The notes under the pieces were generated by a model. The model was given only the letters and a program-made list of their open reading frames with translations, had not been told where the DNA came from and did not search any database. A DNA stretch of 64,000 nt from Hyaloscypha bicolor E (Eukaryota > Ascomycota > Leotiomycetes > Helotiales > Hyaloscyphaceae): assembly GCF_002865645.1 (NCBI RefSeq), contig NW_020194594.1, forward strand, positions 372,001 through 436,000, given 5' to 3'. Every line of letters starts with the position of its first letter. Within the stretch, counting starts at the first letter, position 1. Both the position numbers and the translations under genes were made by a program. Below, one piece after another: positions 43,236 to 53,528 of the stretch.

Positions 43236-44913
43236 GATCCCGATCCCTGATTCCAGGCTCCAAGCTATCGCTGCCATTCAGAAGTTGCTAATTCTAGCAG
43301 TTTTTCCTTCTGAACGGGTCGCACATGGAAATGCTATGTTCGGCATATCTCACAAGCCGGCTTGCGCTTCCGAATCACGTGTGTGCTCTGCAATACAGCA
43401 TAGCAATTGGAGATCCTCTCATTGAGAATCTTCAGCGAGAAATGAGAGAAAATATCAAAATCCCTTGCCCGCCAGAGTATTGGCTGAAAAGAGCCTGACT
43501 TTTTGCACTGTGGGGCAAGTTTGCAACAGTACGCGTTGAACTCTTTGAGGGTGAGCAGAGCCCGAGAATACCAAATGCTTCTTTCTTACACCAATCTTCT
43601 GCAACGTCGGCCGATGGAGCATGAGTTTGAGTTTTTGCCAAAGCTGCGGATGCTCCGCTGCAGTGAATCCGATGACTCTGGCAATCCAGGCGGGCTCGCA
43701 TAAATTGAGAAGCTCCAACTATCACCTTTCATCGTTGAAAAACCAGGAATAAATCTCAAGTGCTCAAGTGGCGCTATGAAAGAGCTTTAGAACCTTGCGG
43801 TGTAAAGAATCTTACCCTCCTTCCACCAGGCGCTACCGGACTTTGGCTCATTGTGATATCCATCGTGGAGGCATATGATGCGATCTCTAGTCGCCTCAAA
43901 ATCTCGTTCCTCGGTATGGATTGGCACTGTGTCCGTGTTGATAGTAGTGAAGACGCTTGAATGGAGGCCGAGTTGATCGCCGAGGAGTTAAGCTAGTGAA
44001 GTGGAGGCGAGGTCGACGAAGAAGCCTGGCCGTCTTCGTAATGGACTCAAAGGCCGTCGTCAGGGCAAATCGCGTGATAGTTCGCATTTCCAAGTCGAGA
44101 CCAAGTTTGTTGTTATGGAGTTAGAGTGGTGCTTCGAGACTTGAAACCGGCTTTGCTGTTGAGGGGTCAAGTTGCTGTGGAGGGGGAGGGCGAGGTTGAG
44201 GTTGTGTTCGAGAAAGTTGAAGTGATGCGGGGCCGGGGAGGAGGTCAACAAAGAAACGAAGCTGCCTTCGAAACGCCTCAAATATTGCTGTAAGTGCCAA
44301 TGGAAATTTACCATGTTTTTGCTCACTTGGTCGCCTTAGCCCCTTGTCCAGACTAAACTTTTTTGCAATGAAGGCAGATTTAAGTGGCCTGATGTGGATC
44401 GAGTCCTAGATTCTACGCCCTTTCACTATGTAATAGAGCTATTTTTGACTTTCTTATAAGAAAAGCTAGCGGAACCTCAGAGACAGTCGGCGGGTGGGGG
44501 GAAGGGGGTAGGTTTCTATTCATTCTCGGACTGTTTTTATTATCTCAGGTGATTTTATTTGGGCTGGCTGGTAAAATTTAAAAAGGCAAAGGGGCTATTA
44601 CTCAAGCTCGATATCTTCATTCAAATATTGGCTGGTCGCCTCCGTAAGCTGAAGACACGATTTCGAGTTAAAACATCCCAGGCAAAAAGAACCCAGAAGG
44701 CGCCGCATCAAACCTCCCCGACTACGATGATCTTGTCCCATGGTGACTTCTCTCTATTCAGCCCCTCCAACTATCATCACATCTCACAACTAGATAAACA
44801 TAGCACTTATAACATTAAATAGAAAGAACTTTTTTCATTAATTCTCTACAAAGCAGAAATAAAGCCTGAGCCAGCTGGGAACCTGAGGCAACAGGAGTAA
44901 TGTATTCAGAAAA
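43236..44913. other. 1.7 kb without a supported gene
   Basis: Several medium frames (for example 43455-43718 and 44060-44326, both minus) are open but match nothing and have no supporting splice sites. AT-rich near 44430-44560 and 44810. Confidence 0.4.
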
Positions 44914-46270
44914 TCAGCGACCCATTGATGGCCCAACCTTGATGTTATCCCCATCAATCAGTCTCTGGAACATCTGGAACATCTCCTGCGCCAACTCCTT
45001 CACCTCTTCACGGCCAGGAAACTTATCCGGATGCCACCTCAGCCTCTCCTTCTTCAGCCAGCCTACATCATATAACCAGGCTTGGCAAAAATACTTTTGG
45101 TATCGATAAGGTATTGATACTGGATGGTATTACTGAGGTATCGCAAGAATCGATACGTATCGATACCAAATCGATACTTAGCCTAAAATTATCTCTTTCA
45201 TTTATTATTTAATTTATATAATAATGTATTTCTATATAATTTCTTTATTTTCTAGTCTTTCTATTAAAGGAATTACTTAATATTATTAATAAAAGTTAAT
45301 ATTATCTTAATTTTAAAATGGCCCTCGTATTCGTATCTCTTATCGGAACGCTTATTATAAGCGAGCCTCACGAAAATCTCAAAAGCTATTTTTGCTTAAA
45401 ATGGCCGCATTGAGACGAGTTTTAGTCTAAACCATAAGATAAGTAGCTAAATAGAAAGCCTAAATTAAGTAGAATATTTGCGCTACCAAAAGCTTTCTTA
45501 TAAGGGAAGTGGTTCTAAAGTTAATTGCAATTAAAGGGGGGAATTGGGTTCCGGGAATCGATAGGAATCGATACTTTATCGATAGTATCGATACCTTACG
45601 ATTCTGGCATCGATACCTATCGATACCAGAAATTAGGTATTACTGCCAAGCCTGCATATAACCCGCTTCCTCTCAGCAGCTCCTTGAGCTGGTGATGGCA
45701 GATACCCAATTTCTCGCCTTTGATGCAGACAAATTTTGTGCAGAACTTCAAGTTCTTTGGGATTGGGAACTTCCTCGCGGAAGCATGAGGATCGGCGAAG
45801 AAATCGGTACAAGCTGACGCCCACTGTTCATAGCGTTTCTTGGCAGACATTCGTTGCTGATGCGCGTAGGCTTGTGATTTTGCTCTGGCTTCCTCAGCTT
45901 CTTCTTTGAGCTTCTGCTCTCTTACCCTTGCGTCCTCGGCTTCGGCTTTGATCTTCTTCTCACGCTTGGCATTCTTTCCCTCGGCGTTGCGTTCTGCTCT
46001 CTTTTGCGCTTTCTTGCCTTTGCTCCAGGTTGTTTTCGTGAAGCGGTTTTCGGGTTGATTGTGCGCTTTTGCTTCACTTTCTTCTTCCTCTTCGCCTTCG
46101 GATTTGGACTCTTCCTCGGCTTGAGGTTCTTTGGCTGTGCTAAGTGGTTTTGTATTCTTGTGGAGATTGCCACGAGCTGTAGCTTTTCGGGCTTTGACCT
46201 GGTGAGCTGTCGCTTTGGGTCGACCTGTGGCCTTAGACCTAGAAGATTTGGCCCGGATTTTTTCTGGCAT
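44914..46270 (-). pseudogene. Basic coiled-coil protein with HPD (J-domain-like) C-terminus, split by a MITE
   Basis: The first part (46270-45655) encodes a Lys/Arg/Glu-rich protein: a basic N-terminus (MPEKIRAKSSRSKATGRPK, likely nuclear), an acidic patch (SKSEGEEEEESE), a long charged helix (KREKKIKAEAEDARVREQK) and a globular end (NLKFCTKFVCIKGEKLGICHH). The second part (45068-44914) continues with WLKKERLRWHPDKFPG, containing the HPD tripeptide typical of J-domains, and ends after about 50 codons. A 578-bp element separates them. Removing the element and one 8-bp duplication joins the frame exactly to give 256 aa. As it stands, translation runs into the element and stops at 45617 after 217 codons, losing the HPD region. 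The intact product might recruit Hsp70, but the J-domain would be short. Confidence 0.75.
45077..45654. mobile_element. hAT-type MITE inserted in a coding exon
   Basis: The element has short inverted ends CAGGCTTGGCA...TGCCAAGCCTG and an exact 8-bp target duplication CATATAAC (45069-45076 and 45655-45662), the hallmark of the hAT superfamily. Subterminal ATCGATA/TATCGAT motifs are clustered near both ends (about 45100-45180 and 45555-45630), as expected for transposase binding sites. The interior is AT-rich with no coding frame, so it is non-autonomous. Confidence 0.9.
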
Positions 46271-46753
46271 TTTGAAGAACTTCAGGGTTGAGGACAGGAT
46301 GATTATTTCCGAAGTGAATGAGCCAGAACTGAGAAAAATGAAGATTGAGGTGTAGATATAAGATCGAGCTCAAGTTGCACCTCCAGACTGTTCTCACCTG
46401 AGACAAAATTATAGAACAGGTTCTTGTTCATTGACTGAATTTGGTCCTCTAATAAAGAATTTCTTGCACAATATGTTCGAAAGTTTCGAGAACAAAGAGA
46501 CACCTTTGTTCTTGCCGCTGACTGCTGTCGCACCAACGGCTCGTGCTTGCCAATGGTCTTTGTTTACATTGTATGAGGAGAGGCATTCAATGAGAAAACT
46601 GTGCATACCTAGCAAGCGCCATATCCCACTACAGTGAAATAACAATCAGCACTGAACGGGATGCAATACGTGGCCACCAAAAAAGGAATGACTTAGCAAA
46701 ACTGGTAACATACTACAACCCACATTTCTAGAAATTTCAACAGCCGTATACTG
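46271..46753. other. Intergenic
   Basis: Upstream of the J-domain-like gene (minus) and of the GMC relic (plus). No supported gene. Confidence 0.4.
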
Positions 46754-47725
46754 GTGTTAAATCGCGAAGCCGATTCCGATGAAGTGTCGGGAGATATTTC
46801 CAGTCCCCTCGGCCGCTTATGGTCGGCGGTGTCGGCCCTCAAGAAGAATTTGTCAGATGCACACATCAGCACCATAGCTGACCGCCCCGGGGTTGGGCAG
46901 AACATGTGGAATCAGGTCCTGTTCCCCGTTACCCATAAGTTCAGACTCGTTACGACCTCCATTCTCGAACATCCAGTCCAGGCGAACATAGCTCCTCAGA
47001 TGTACAGTACAATCTGAACAAGACGAGAATTCTCATCACCAACAACGCCGACTAGCTCGGTTGGGGCAAGATTCCTGCACACTTCCATGACAATCTCACA
47101 GTGACCGAGAAGGATAAACTTGCCACTTTCCAAGCAGACTAGCCGGACCGCAAGTATGTTCTCAACCTCAACCATGGGGAATGTTACAAGCAAACATAAG
47201 CTACGAAACCCTGGAACCGGCGAGAATCATACCCCTGCCTCAACTCCAGCACTATGGGCCATGCTCCTGTGGTTAATGTGGGATGGGTGACCGACCAAAT
47301 CGGTCTCGAGACCGTAGTCGTTGTCATCAAAAGGGCAAAAGAGCACGAGAGTTCTGGGCCACCTCGGTAATGAAAGGTATTGTGGATGACGGGGAGGTCT
47401 TGCCAGGCAAGAACATATCGACTGATACACAGAGGGTGCGGTGGGTCGGACGGCATGTGTAGACCGTCTACCATGTAGCCTTACTTGCAAGATGGGTAAG
47501 TTGTCTGATCCAATGGCCGTCACTGATTCAAGAGCACGTGCCATCGGAGTCAACAACCTGAAAGTAGCGGATGCTTCCACCTTTCGTTGCTTGCGCTGGG
47601 ACACCCGCAAAGCACAATCTGTGGTTCCCTGTCCTGAGATTCCAGATTCTGGTCAAGAGACGAGGCCTAATGACATACGAGTAGATGCATTGGCGGAAAA
47701 GATTGCACACTATATCCTCATTGGG
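46754..47725 (+). pseudogene. GMC oxidoreductase relic
   Basis: Plus-strand fragments of a glucose-methanol-choline FAD oxidoreductase: GVGQNMWNQVLF (after the substrate-binding region), APVNVGWVTDQIGLE in another frame near 47260, and the conserved C-terminal block CKMGKLSDPMAVTDSRARAI, VNNLKVADASTF and DALAEKIAHYIL. The pieces are separated by stops and frameshifts, the N-terminal FAD-binding motif is missing, and the catalytic His region (normally within PPGHPQ) is replaced by unrelated residues. It is a dead gene fragment. Confidence 0.72.
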
Positions 47726-48085
47726 CCGCGAACATTGCTCTTTCATGGTCGCCGCATTTTTGAATCGAATACAAGAATCATTGGTCAAATGATTACAGAA
47801 TGAGACTGTAGAGAAGCCCGTGAGAAACAACAGTTACAATAAAGAAAGAACGACCATAAGTAAAATGTCCGTTGCAGCCTTGCAAAGAAAGGGAAATCTG
47901 ACACGTGATGTTTGGACGGTTGGCTACCCAGACCTGGAGATTACAGCCTTCTTTTCCGGCATCAGTATCTGGCTATACTTTGGAATCTATCTTTCTGTAC
48001 AATATGCCGTCTATCCATCTACATGCTTTGATCTTACACCTCAAATCTTACAGTCCCTTGCTCAATCGATGTCCGCGGAGAGCTT
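47726..48085. other. Intergenic
   Basis: No supported gene between the GMC relic and the flavin reductase-like gene. Confidence 0.35.
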
Positions 48086-49111
48086 TTAATCCAGGCGGCT
48101 TTGGATAAAGTGAGCGAGGGTAGGGCGATCCTTGACGTCTTTCTTTTCTTCAACAATATGTTCAAAATCCCCCACCCCCCTATACCTTCCATCCGCATAA
48201 CACAAGCCCGTCTTGCCCTCTAACCCCCCCTCCTCACCCCCCAAAATCTCCTCCACCCTCGCAATAATCACTCTATGATCCCCCACCATCATCACCTTCG
48301 ATACACTACACCTCAACACCCTCATCACACCCTCTGCCCTCAACATCGGCAAACTCGTCATTTTCCCTTCAAACTTCGTCATCACATCCACTTCCGTCAC
48401 CTTAAACCCCTTCTTATCCCCCAAGAAGAAATCTCTGGCATAGTTATTTCCCTTCGTAAAAATATCCGCAATCGACACTCCACCCTCACTCGCCTCCAGC
48501 ACATGCACCAAAAAGTGTCTCGAGTGTTCAATCGCCACCAACGTCTGGCTCGGGAACTTGACATTGAAGCTTATAATCGGTTTGGGCTGCAAGGTGATGG
48601 TCGTGAAGGAGGAGACCGTCACGCCGCGGTAGTCATGCGGGCGCGTGGGTTTTAGGCATGCGGCGGGGACGGGAGAGTCGCCGTCGAAGCGTAGTTGCGA
48701 GGCCGTGACTACGACCACTGAGTGCGGGAGGGTGCGCATTAGGAGGCGGAGGGTAGTGGAGAGGGGGTTTTGTGTGGGTTCGGTAGGAGATTCGATTGGA
48801 GATTTGGCGGAGCTGGAGCTAGAGCTCGATCTGGTCCACGGCAGAAGGAGGGTTGTTCTTCGGGGATCACGGGCTGGGTGTTGAATTGATGTTTCCACAT
48901 ATTTTGTGTGTAATGATGCAGTGCTAGCTGAATGCATGGGATAAGTAGATGTAATGAAGTTCAAGGGGCTATGCTCACCTCTTCGTACACCTTGACAACC
49001 AACACTGGACCATCTCCAGAAAGCCTCAAAGAATCCCCTGGCTGCTGCTGTATCTTTTCCTCCCCTCCGAAGATAATTGGCAGCCAATCGCCCTCCATGA
49101 CGGACGATCAT
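48086..49111 (-). CDS. Flavin reductase-like (FMN-binding split barrel) protein
   Basis: The frame is open for 341 aa. The core (RLLMRTLPHSVVVVTASQL, YRGVTVSSFTTITLQPKPII, FNVKFPSQTLVAIEHSRHFLVHVL, RDFFLGDKKGF, ILRCS-like strand VMRVLRCSVSKVMMVGDHRV) is a flavin-reductase-like domain (PF01613). The basic, hydroxylated N-terminus suggests a mitochondrial presequence. An alternative model splices out about 105 nt (donor near 48978, acceptor near 48874, phase kept, R-A-R-D join), giving about 306 aa; I cannot choose without transcripts. It would bind FMN and probably reduce flavin or act with a partner oxygenase. It shares a 205-bp divergent promoter with MRPL36. Confidence 0.8.
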   Translation of the reverse strand: MIVRHGGRLAANYLRRGGKDTAAARGFFEAFWRWSSVGCQGVRRGEHSPLNFITSTYPMHSASTASLHTKYVETSIQHPARDPRRTTLLLPWTRSSSSSSSAKSPIESPTEPTQNPLSTTLRLLMRTLPHSVVVVTASQLRFDGDSPVPAACLKPTRPHDYRGVTVSSFTTITLQPKPIISFNVKFPSQTLVAIEHSRHFLVHVLEASEGGVSIADIFTKGNNYARDFFLGDKKGFKVTEVDVMTKFEGKMTSLPMLRAEGVMRVLRCSVSKVMMVGDHRVIIARVEEILGGEEGGLEGKTGLCYADGRYRGVGDFEHIVEEKKDVKDRPTLAHFIQSRLD

Positions 49112-49316
49112 TGAATCTCCTAAAGCTTGATCTCGCTCAACGTCGTTATTGGGAGGTGAAGCTTGAAGCTTGTCATCATCCCAACTTCAAGGTCGGTAAA
49201 ACAAGGCTGAAGAAATTTATGTTCGCTGCACACCGTGTCTCCCTCGTCCACCGTACAAAAAGATATCTCAACTCCACCACCACCTCAAACATTAATTCCT
49301 CCCAATCCAATACACA
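49112..49316. promoter_or_regulatory. Divergent promoter, flavin reductase-like gene / MRPL36
   Basis: The two start codons lie back to back, 205 bp apart. No specific element was recognised. Confidence 0.45.
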
Positions 49317-49874
49317 ATGTCCAAACTCCCATCCCAGACCCTTCGCAGGGCCCAATTATCCTCCCCTTGTACCTCCACCTGCGCCCAGCAAACCCAAATC
49401 CGCCACGCCTCCCTCCTAAAGCGTCCCCACCGTCCCTACCAATTCACACAACTCGTTACATTATCAGATGGATCGACCTACACGCAACGCACGACGAGCC
49501 CGCAGCCGATTTTCCGCACCACGAAGGATACGCGCAACCACCCGCTCTGGCAGCCCTCCATGACCTCGTTGCGAAACATAGAGGAAGATGAAGCGGGACG
49601 ATTGCGCTCTTTCCGCCTTCGTTTCGGTCGAGGTTGGGATGCCGAGACGCCTTCTTTTGAATCACCTGAATCTGGGTCAGAGGGAGAAGAGGTGGAGAGT
49701 TTGATGGATTTGATTTCTGACGCGGGAGGCGGGGGTGCAGGTTCGCTGGCAGATAAGGCAGAGGATGGAGGGGCGAAGAAAGGAGAGGAAGTGGAGATGG
49801 TTACTGTTAGGAAGGATGGCGTGCTGGTTAAGGTTCCGGCGTTGAGTAGGGGGGAGAGGAGGGGGAAGAGCTGA
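49317..49874 (+). CDS. MRPL36: Mitochondrial large-subunit ribosomal protein bL31m
   Basis: Single exon, 185 aa. The presequence is basic and Ser/Thr-rich (MSKLPSQTLRRAQLSS... RHASLLKR). The bL31 core is clear: RPYQFTQLVTLSDGSTYTQR and TKDTRNHPLWQPS. After it comes a fungal extension with acidic and Gly-rich stretches (EGEEVESLMDL, GGGGAGSLADKAED) and a basic end (RGERRGKS). It is part of the mitochondrial 54S subunit. The symbol follows yeast Mrpl36 by motif resemblance, not by alignment. Confidence 0.8.
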   Translation: MSKLPSQTLRRAQLSSPCTSTCAQQTQIRHASLLKRPHRPYQFTQLVTLSDGSTYTQRTTSPQPIFRTTKDTRNHPLWQPSMTSLRNIEEDEAGRLRSFRLRFGRGWDAETPSFESPESGSEGEEVESLMDLISDAGGGGAGSLADKAEDGGAKKGEEVEMVTVRKDGVLVKVPALSRGERRGKS

Positions 49875-50087
49875 TCTGGATGATTATGGATGAGATGTGT
49901 ATGATGCGTGCGGTGTGTATAATATGTGTATACAGGAGGGAAGAAAAACAAAGAGGCAGGTGTTGAAAAGGATTATTCTATGTACAGTACAGGTCGAATA
50001 CCACGAGAAGTTGAATGGTATACCCATTCATCCCCACCCAAGAACTATTTTCATCATCAAAACCAAAACTCTTTTTCGTCATCAGGT

Positions 50088-52178
50088 CTAGTCCTCGCCA
50101 TCCTCAGCTGTATTCGTAGCAGCACCTTGGCTTTCCTCTGATGACCTCTGAGCAATAGGTCTCGCAGCCGGCTCAACAGGAGGCTTGTAGAAGACATCTT
50201 CGTTTTCTTCGGCGTCCAGCTGCATTAGGAACGTTTCCCAGAGTTCGATTAACTACGATTGTTAGTTATATTTCTTCAACGAAGAGAATGCAGGTAGGAG
50301 TAGGAGACATACCTCTTTCTGGGCCTCCACAGCACTCTCCAAGAAAGTCTCCACCGCACTCTTAAAATCCTCAACCTTCTCCCTCTCAAACCTATCCAGC
50401 TCATTCCTCATCAACTTTCCCATATCCTCAAACAGCAATCTCGCTTGATGGACTTTCCTCTCTGCATCTGCTACCTCGCCATGCATCTGTGTCAATCTAT
50501 CTTGTTGGGTCTTTCCTTGCCTCAGAAGCTTCTCTTGTGTTGATTTTCTCTTCTGCATTTCCTGTTCAGCGTTATGCCAGGAATGGAACGCTTTTTGGCG
50601 AGACGAGAAAGCTTGCTTGATGCTGCCGATTAAGCGGATGTATTCGTCGATTGTGATACCGAGGGTAAGGACATCTTGCTGGGCTTGGCGGTCATACAAC
50701 TCCTTGATACGAAGTTGAAGATCTGAGAGACCTTCTAGCGGTCCAGCTAGAGATGGGGAGAGCTCAACTGCCGAGAGCTGATGCAGAGATGTGGAAAATT
50801 CGCCAGCCGCTTCAGCAAGGCCTTTGCGTTGGCTTACTACCACGTCCATGGCCTTCAGGAGGGCTTTGAGCTGATTCTCGAGTGCATCGAGGTATATCCG
50901 TCGGTCGTGAAACCACTAAAAAAGTCAATAATAGCTTCTCCGCTTATAGAAATCTACTCACATCATCCTGCTCAATGAATTTGCCACCTCCACCCACGGA
51001 TATGTTTGTTAACCCACTGAACATACCCTTACTCTCCCCGAGGCCAGGCTCTTTCCGCTCCTTGTGCTTAACATCAACATTGAATGCTTCGCTCTCCAAA
51101 AACAATTTCAAATCGCTATCATGTTGGAGTGTAGGATGGGCAGCAGTTTTGTTCAACATCCGTTCCAAAGCAGCTCTTCTCGATTCGACGAAATTGGTAT
51201 CAAATCGACCAACAGCTTGTTTCTCGGGAGGCGGTGGGACAACAACCCCTGGATTGTTCGCATGCAGGGAACTGTAAAGCCATAGAAAATCTCTGTATCT
51301 CCTCGTCACTTCGAATTCGGGTTGACGATAAGCTTTGGAGGTTGTCTGAAGAATCAGCACATCTCTCTCGAAATAGACCCAGCAGCTCTTACCTTTGTCC
51401 GCACAAGATATACAATATGCGAGCTAGTCAAGTCCCCAACTTTATGCGGATCCCCAACCGTGATATAGAAATTCGGCTTCGCAGCTTGCTCAATGCTAAC
51501 GCTAGGCTGCGTATCCCTCCTCGAGGGAGCCGCTTGAGCCGGCTGTACAGGAGGTGGCACTCTCGGGCCAGCAGGAGGCTCAATGTCATCGCTTAAATCG
51601 ACAGAATCTAACATGCTCCTGCTAATCGAGCTCTGCGATGAGGCCATTGGTTGCCTGATGTTGTGGGTTACGACTTGCTCCTTCTGCGGCGGCGCCGGAG
51701 GTTGGTCGACTTGTGGAACGGGCGCATTGTCCCCAAGTGGTCCTAAGGGTCCTAGAGAGTCGTCTAGAGCTTCTAGACGGACGGGTTGCGTGCCTGGTCT
51801 GCGGGGTGTGCGTGGGTTGCGTCCTGCTGGGGATTTGAGGGGTTGTGACGAAGAGGGTTCGAGGGATTGATTTGATTTCGAGGATGATTCTGGGATAGAT
51901 GTTAGATGTGCAGAGAGTTGACGAATGGTTGATTGGCTGACCTAACTGTTCTCCAAAGCCCGAAGCATCTGAAGGCTTTGATGCGGTTGCGCTTGATGGG
52001 ACGTCTGTGCCAGTCAACCTCTGCACCCAATTTTCTTGTCAGCTCTCATCATATACTTACCACCCCATGGTGAGTCTGTCCCGTCCAAATCCATCTTTGC
52101 TGATTGTGTTGATGCAGCTTGGATTTGTGCTGCAGGAAGCTCTTGAAAGTTGGAGCTGGAGCTGCTGTTTGTCGACAT
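50088..52178 (-). CDS. VPS5: Vps5-type sorting nexin (retromer PX-BAR subunit)
   Basis: Six exons: 52178-52061, 52004-51942, 51889-51393, 51345-50962, 50915-50313 and 50252-50088, giving 609 aa; every junction is GT-AG and in frame. The first 185 residues are Ser/Pro/Gln-rich and disordered (MDLDGTDSPWGDVPSS). A PX domain follows at about 188-310 (FYITVGDPHKVG, RRYRDFLWLYSSL, VVPPPPEKQAVG), which binds phosphatidylinositol 3-phosphate. The C-terminal half is a long-helix BAR region (LSDLQLRIKELYDRQ, HSWHNAEQEMQKRK, LLFEDMGKLMRNELDRFE). This is the layout of yeast Vps5 and SNX1/2, the membrane-bending part of retromer that returns receptors from endosome to Golgi. Confidence 0.92.
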
Positions 52179-52574
52179 GGTGGAGGCTAGGCTTGCATCG
52201 CCGCTTTTGCCAAGGCTGGGGAGGCTACGAAATCAGGGATCAGCTGAAAGCACAACATAACTTGTGGAATTGAGATGAATTCTCACAATAAAATCAAATT
52301 ATTCGCAAGAATTGGGTTCGCAATCTCTATGGGTTGCTCGTCTGACCGATGTGTCTTACTGTAGTTATTGACTAGCTATCCATGGCGTGGACGTGGCTTC
52401 GACGGTCAGGCTGCAGCCAAATGTCCCGCACGCCGAAGGCAATGACCTTGACTTTGGCATCACGCCATCGAGAAAGCCAGTCAGAGCAACATGTATGGCT
52501 AATTGACATCACGACCGGTATACCATCCAGTACCCCAAGCATAACTGCGATCTCTTCCCCCAAGACACTTACGC
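52179..52574. other. Promoter region of VPS5
   Basis: Between the VPS5 start and the MED11 stop, both on the minus strand. No motif recognised. Confidence 0.4.
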
Positions 52575-53172
52575 TCATGTTCCCATATCCTCATCACCAT
52601 CACCCTCCACCTTCGGCCCATTGCCATGACTCCTCCCTTTCTCCAATCCCTCCAAGAACGTCCTCGCCTTCTCCCACAACTCAGCCTCCATATCCCTCTC
52701 CACCCTCCCGCTCCTACTATTCAACCAACCAATATCCAGTTTCCCCATCCCGCCATCCGCAATCGTCGTCTCTCCCACAGGAGCTGTCTTCCCAAACTCA
52801 TTGATTTGCTTGTCCTTCTTCGCCTTGTCCGTAGGGAGGATATCTGCTTCTTCTAGCCCCAGTATCTGCCTCTTTAGTCCTATATCGATCGATTGGAGGG
52901 TGTTGAGGTATGATTCCGACGCTGACTTGAAGGCTTCTTTGCGGTCATCGATGGGAGTGTCGGGGGTGTATTGGGAAGCTGAGAGTGCTTTGAGGGCGAG
53001 GCCAGCGGATTTGAGGAGTTCGGTTATGCTCTGCGAATTGTTAGTTGCTGGATCTTGGGGCTGCATCAAGTGCGCTCACCTTGTCAATGTCGTTGAGCTG
53101 CTGGATTCGTTCTGCCTTCGTGAAGGGCTGGAAAGAGGACGATTGGGCGTCTCCGTTTGATGGGGAAGACAT
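52575..53172 (-). CDS. MED11: Mediator complex subunit 11
   Basis: Exons 53172-53080 and 53030-52575 encode 182 aa; the 49-nt intron has GTGAGC/GCAG borders and branch CTAAC. The N-terminus FTKAERIQQLNDIDKSITELLKS followed by AGLALKALS is the helical core of fungal Med11, a head-module subunit of Mediator that links activators to RNA polymerase II. The rest (SYLNTLQSIDIGLKRQILGLEE, then a charged tail ending DEDMGT) fits filamentous-fungal versions, which are longer than yeast Med11. It is divergent from TAF5, another RNA polymerase II factor, across 356 bp. Confidence 0.82.
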
Positions 53173-53528
53173 TGTTCCGGGTTTTGGATGCGGTAACGTT
53201 CGCAGAACAGGCAATGAAGACGGCCTTTTCTTAAAGTCAGAGAAACACGCTTCTAAATTCTTTGGATTCTCGAGGAGCTGCTCAGATGAGGAAGAATGCG
53301 GCTCTGCGGGAAAGGTGCATTAGCGTTACCCTAGCTCATCTGGAGAACATCAGACAAAAAGCATCTTCACTCTTCACCCACATATCCTCAAATCTGAATT
53401 CATCACCCACTACCATACATTCTTATCAATCTCATCCAGCTACCGAGAGAACCACGAACTGAGGGCATGTCGAGGGGCTTCTATGCAGGCTGAAGGGTGT
53501 GAGGAGTGAAGAAGAGACAGCAGCCATC
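53173..53528. promoter_or_regulatory. Divergent promoter, MED11 / TAF5
   Basis: The two ATGs are back to back, 356 bp apart. An in-frame upstream ATG for TAF5 occurs at 53499 and would add ten residues; the 53529 start ([10 protein letters not shown]) looks more natural. No core promoter element recognised. Confidence 0.45.

Noticed and set aside
43455..43718. 87-codon minus frame starting MELLNLCEPAWIARV
   Set aside because: Protein-like in places but too short, with no start context, introns or known motif; not annotated as a gene.
47184..47610. Minus-strand frames of about 100 codons
   Set aside because: They lie opposite the GMC oxidoreductase relic and match nothing.
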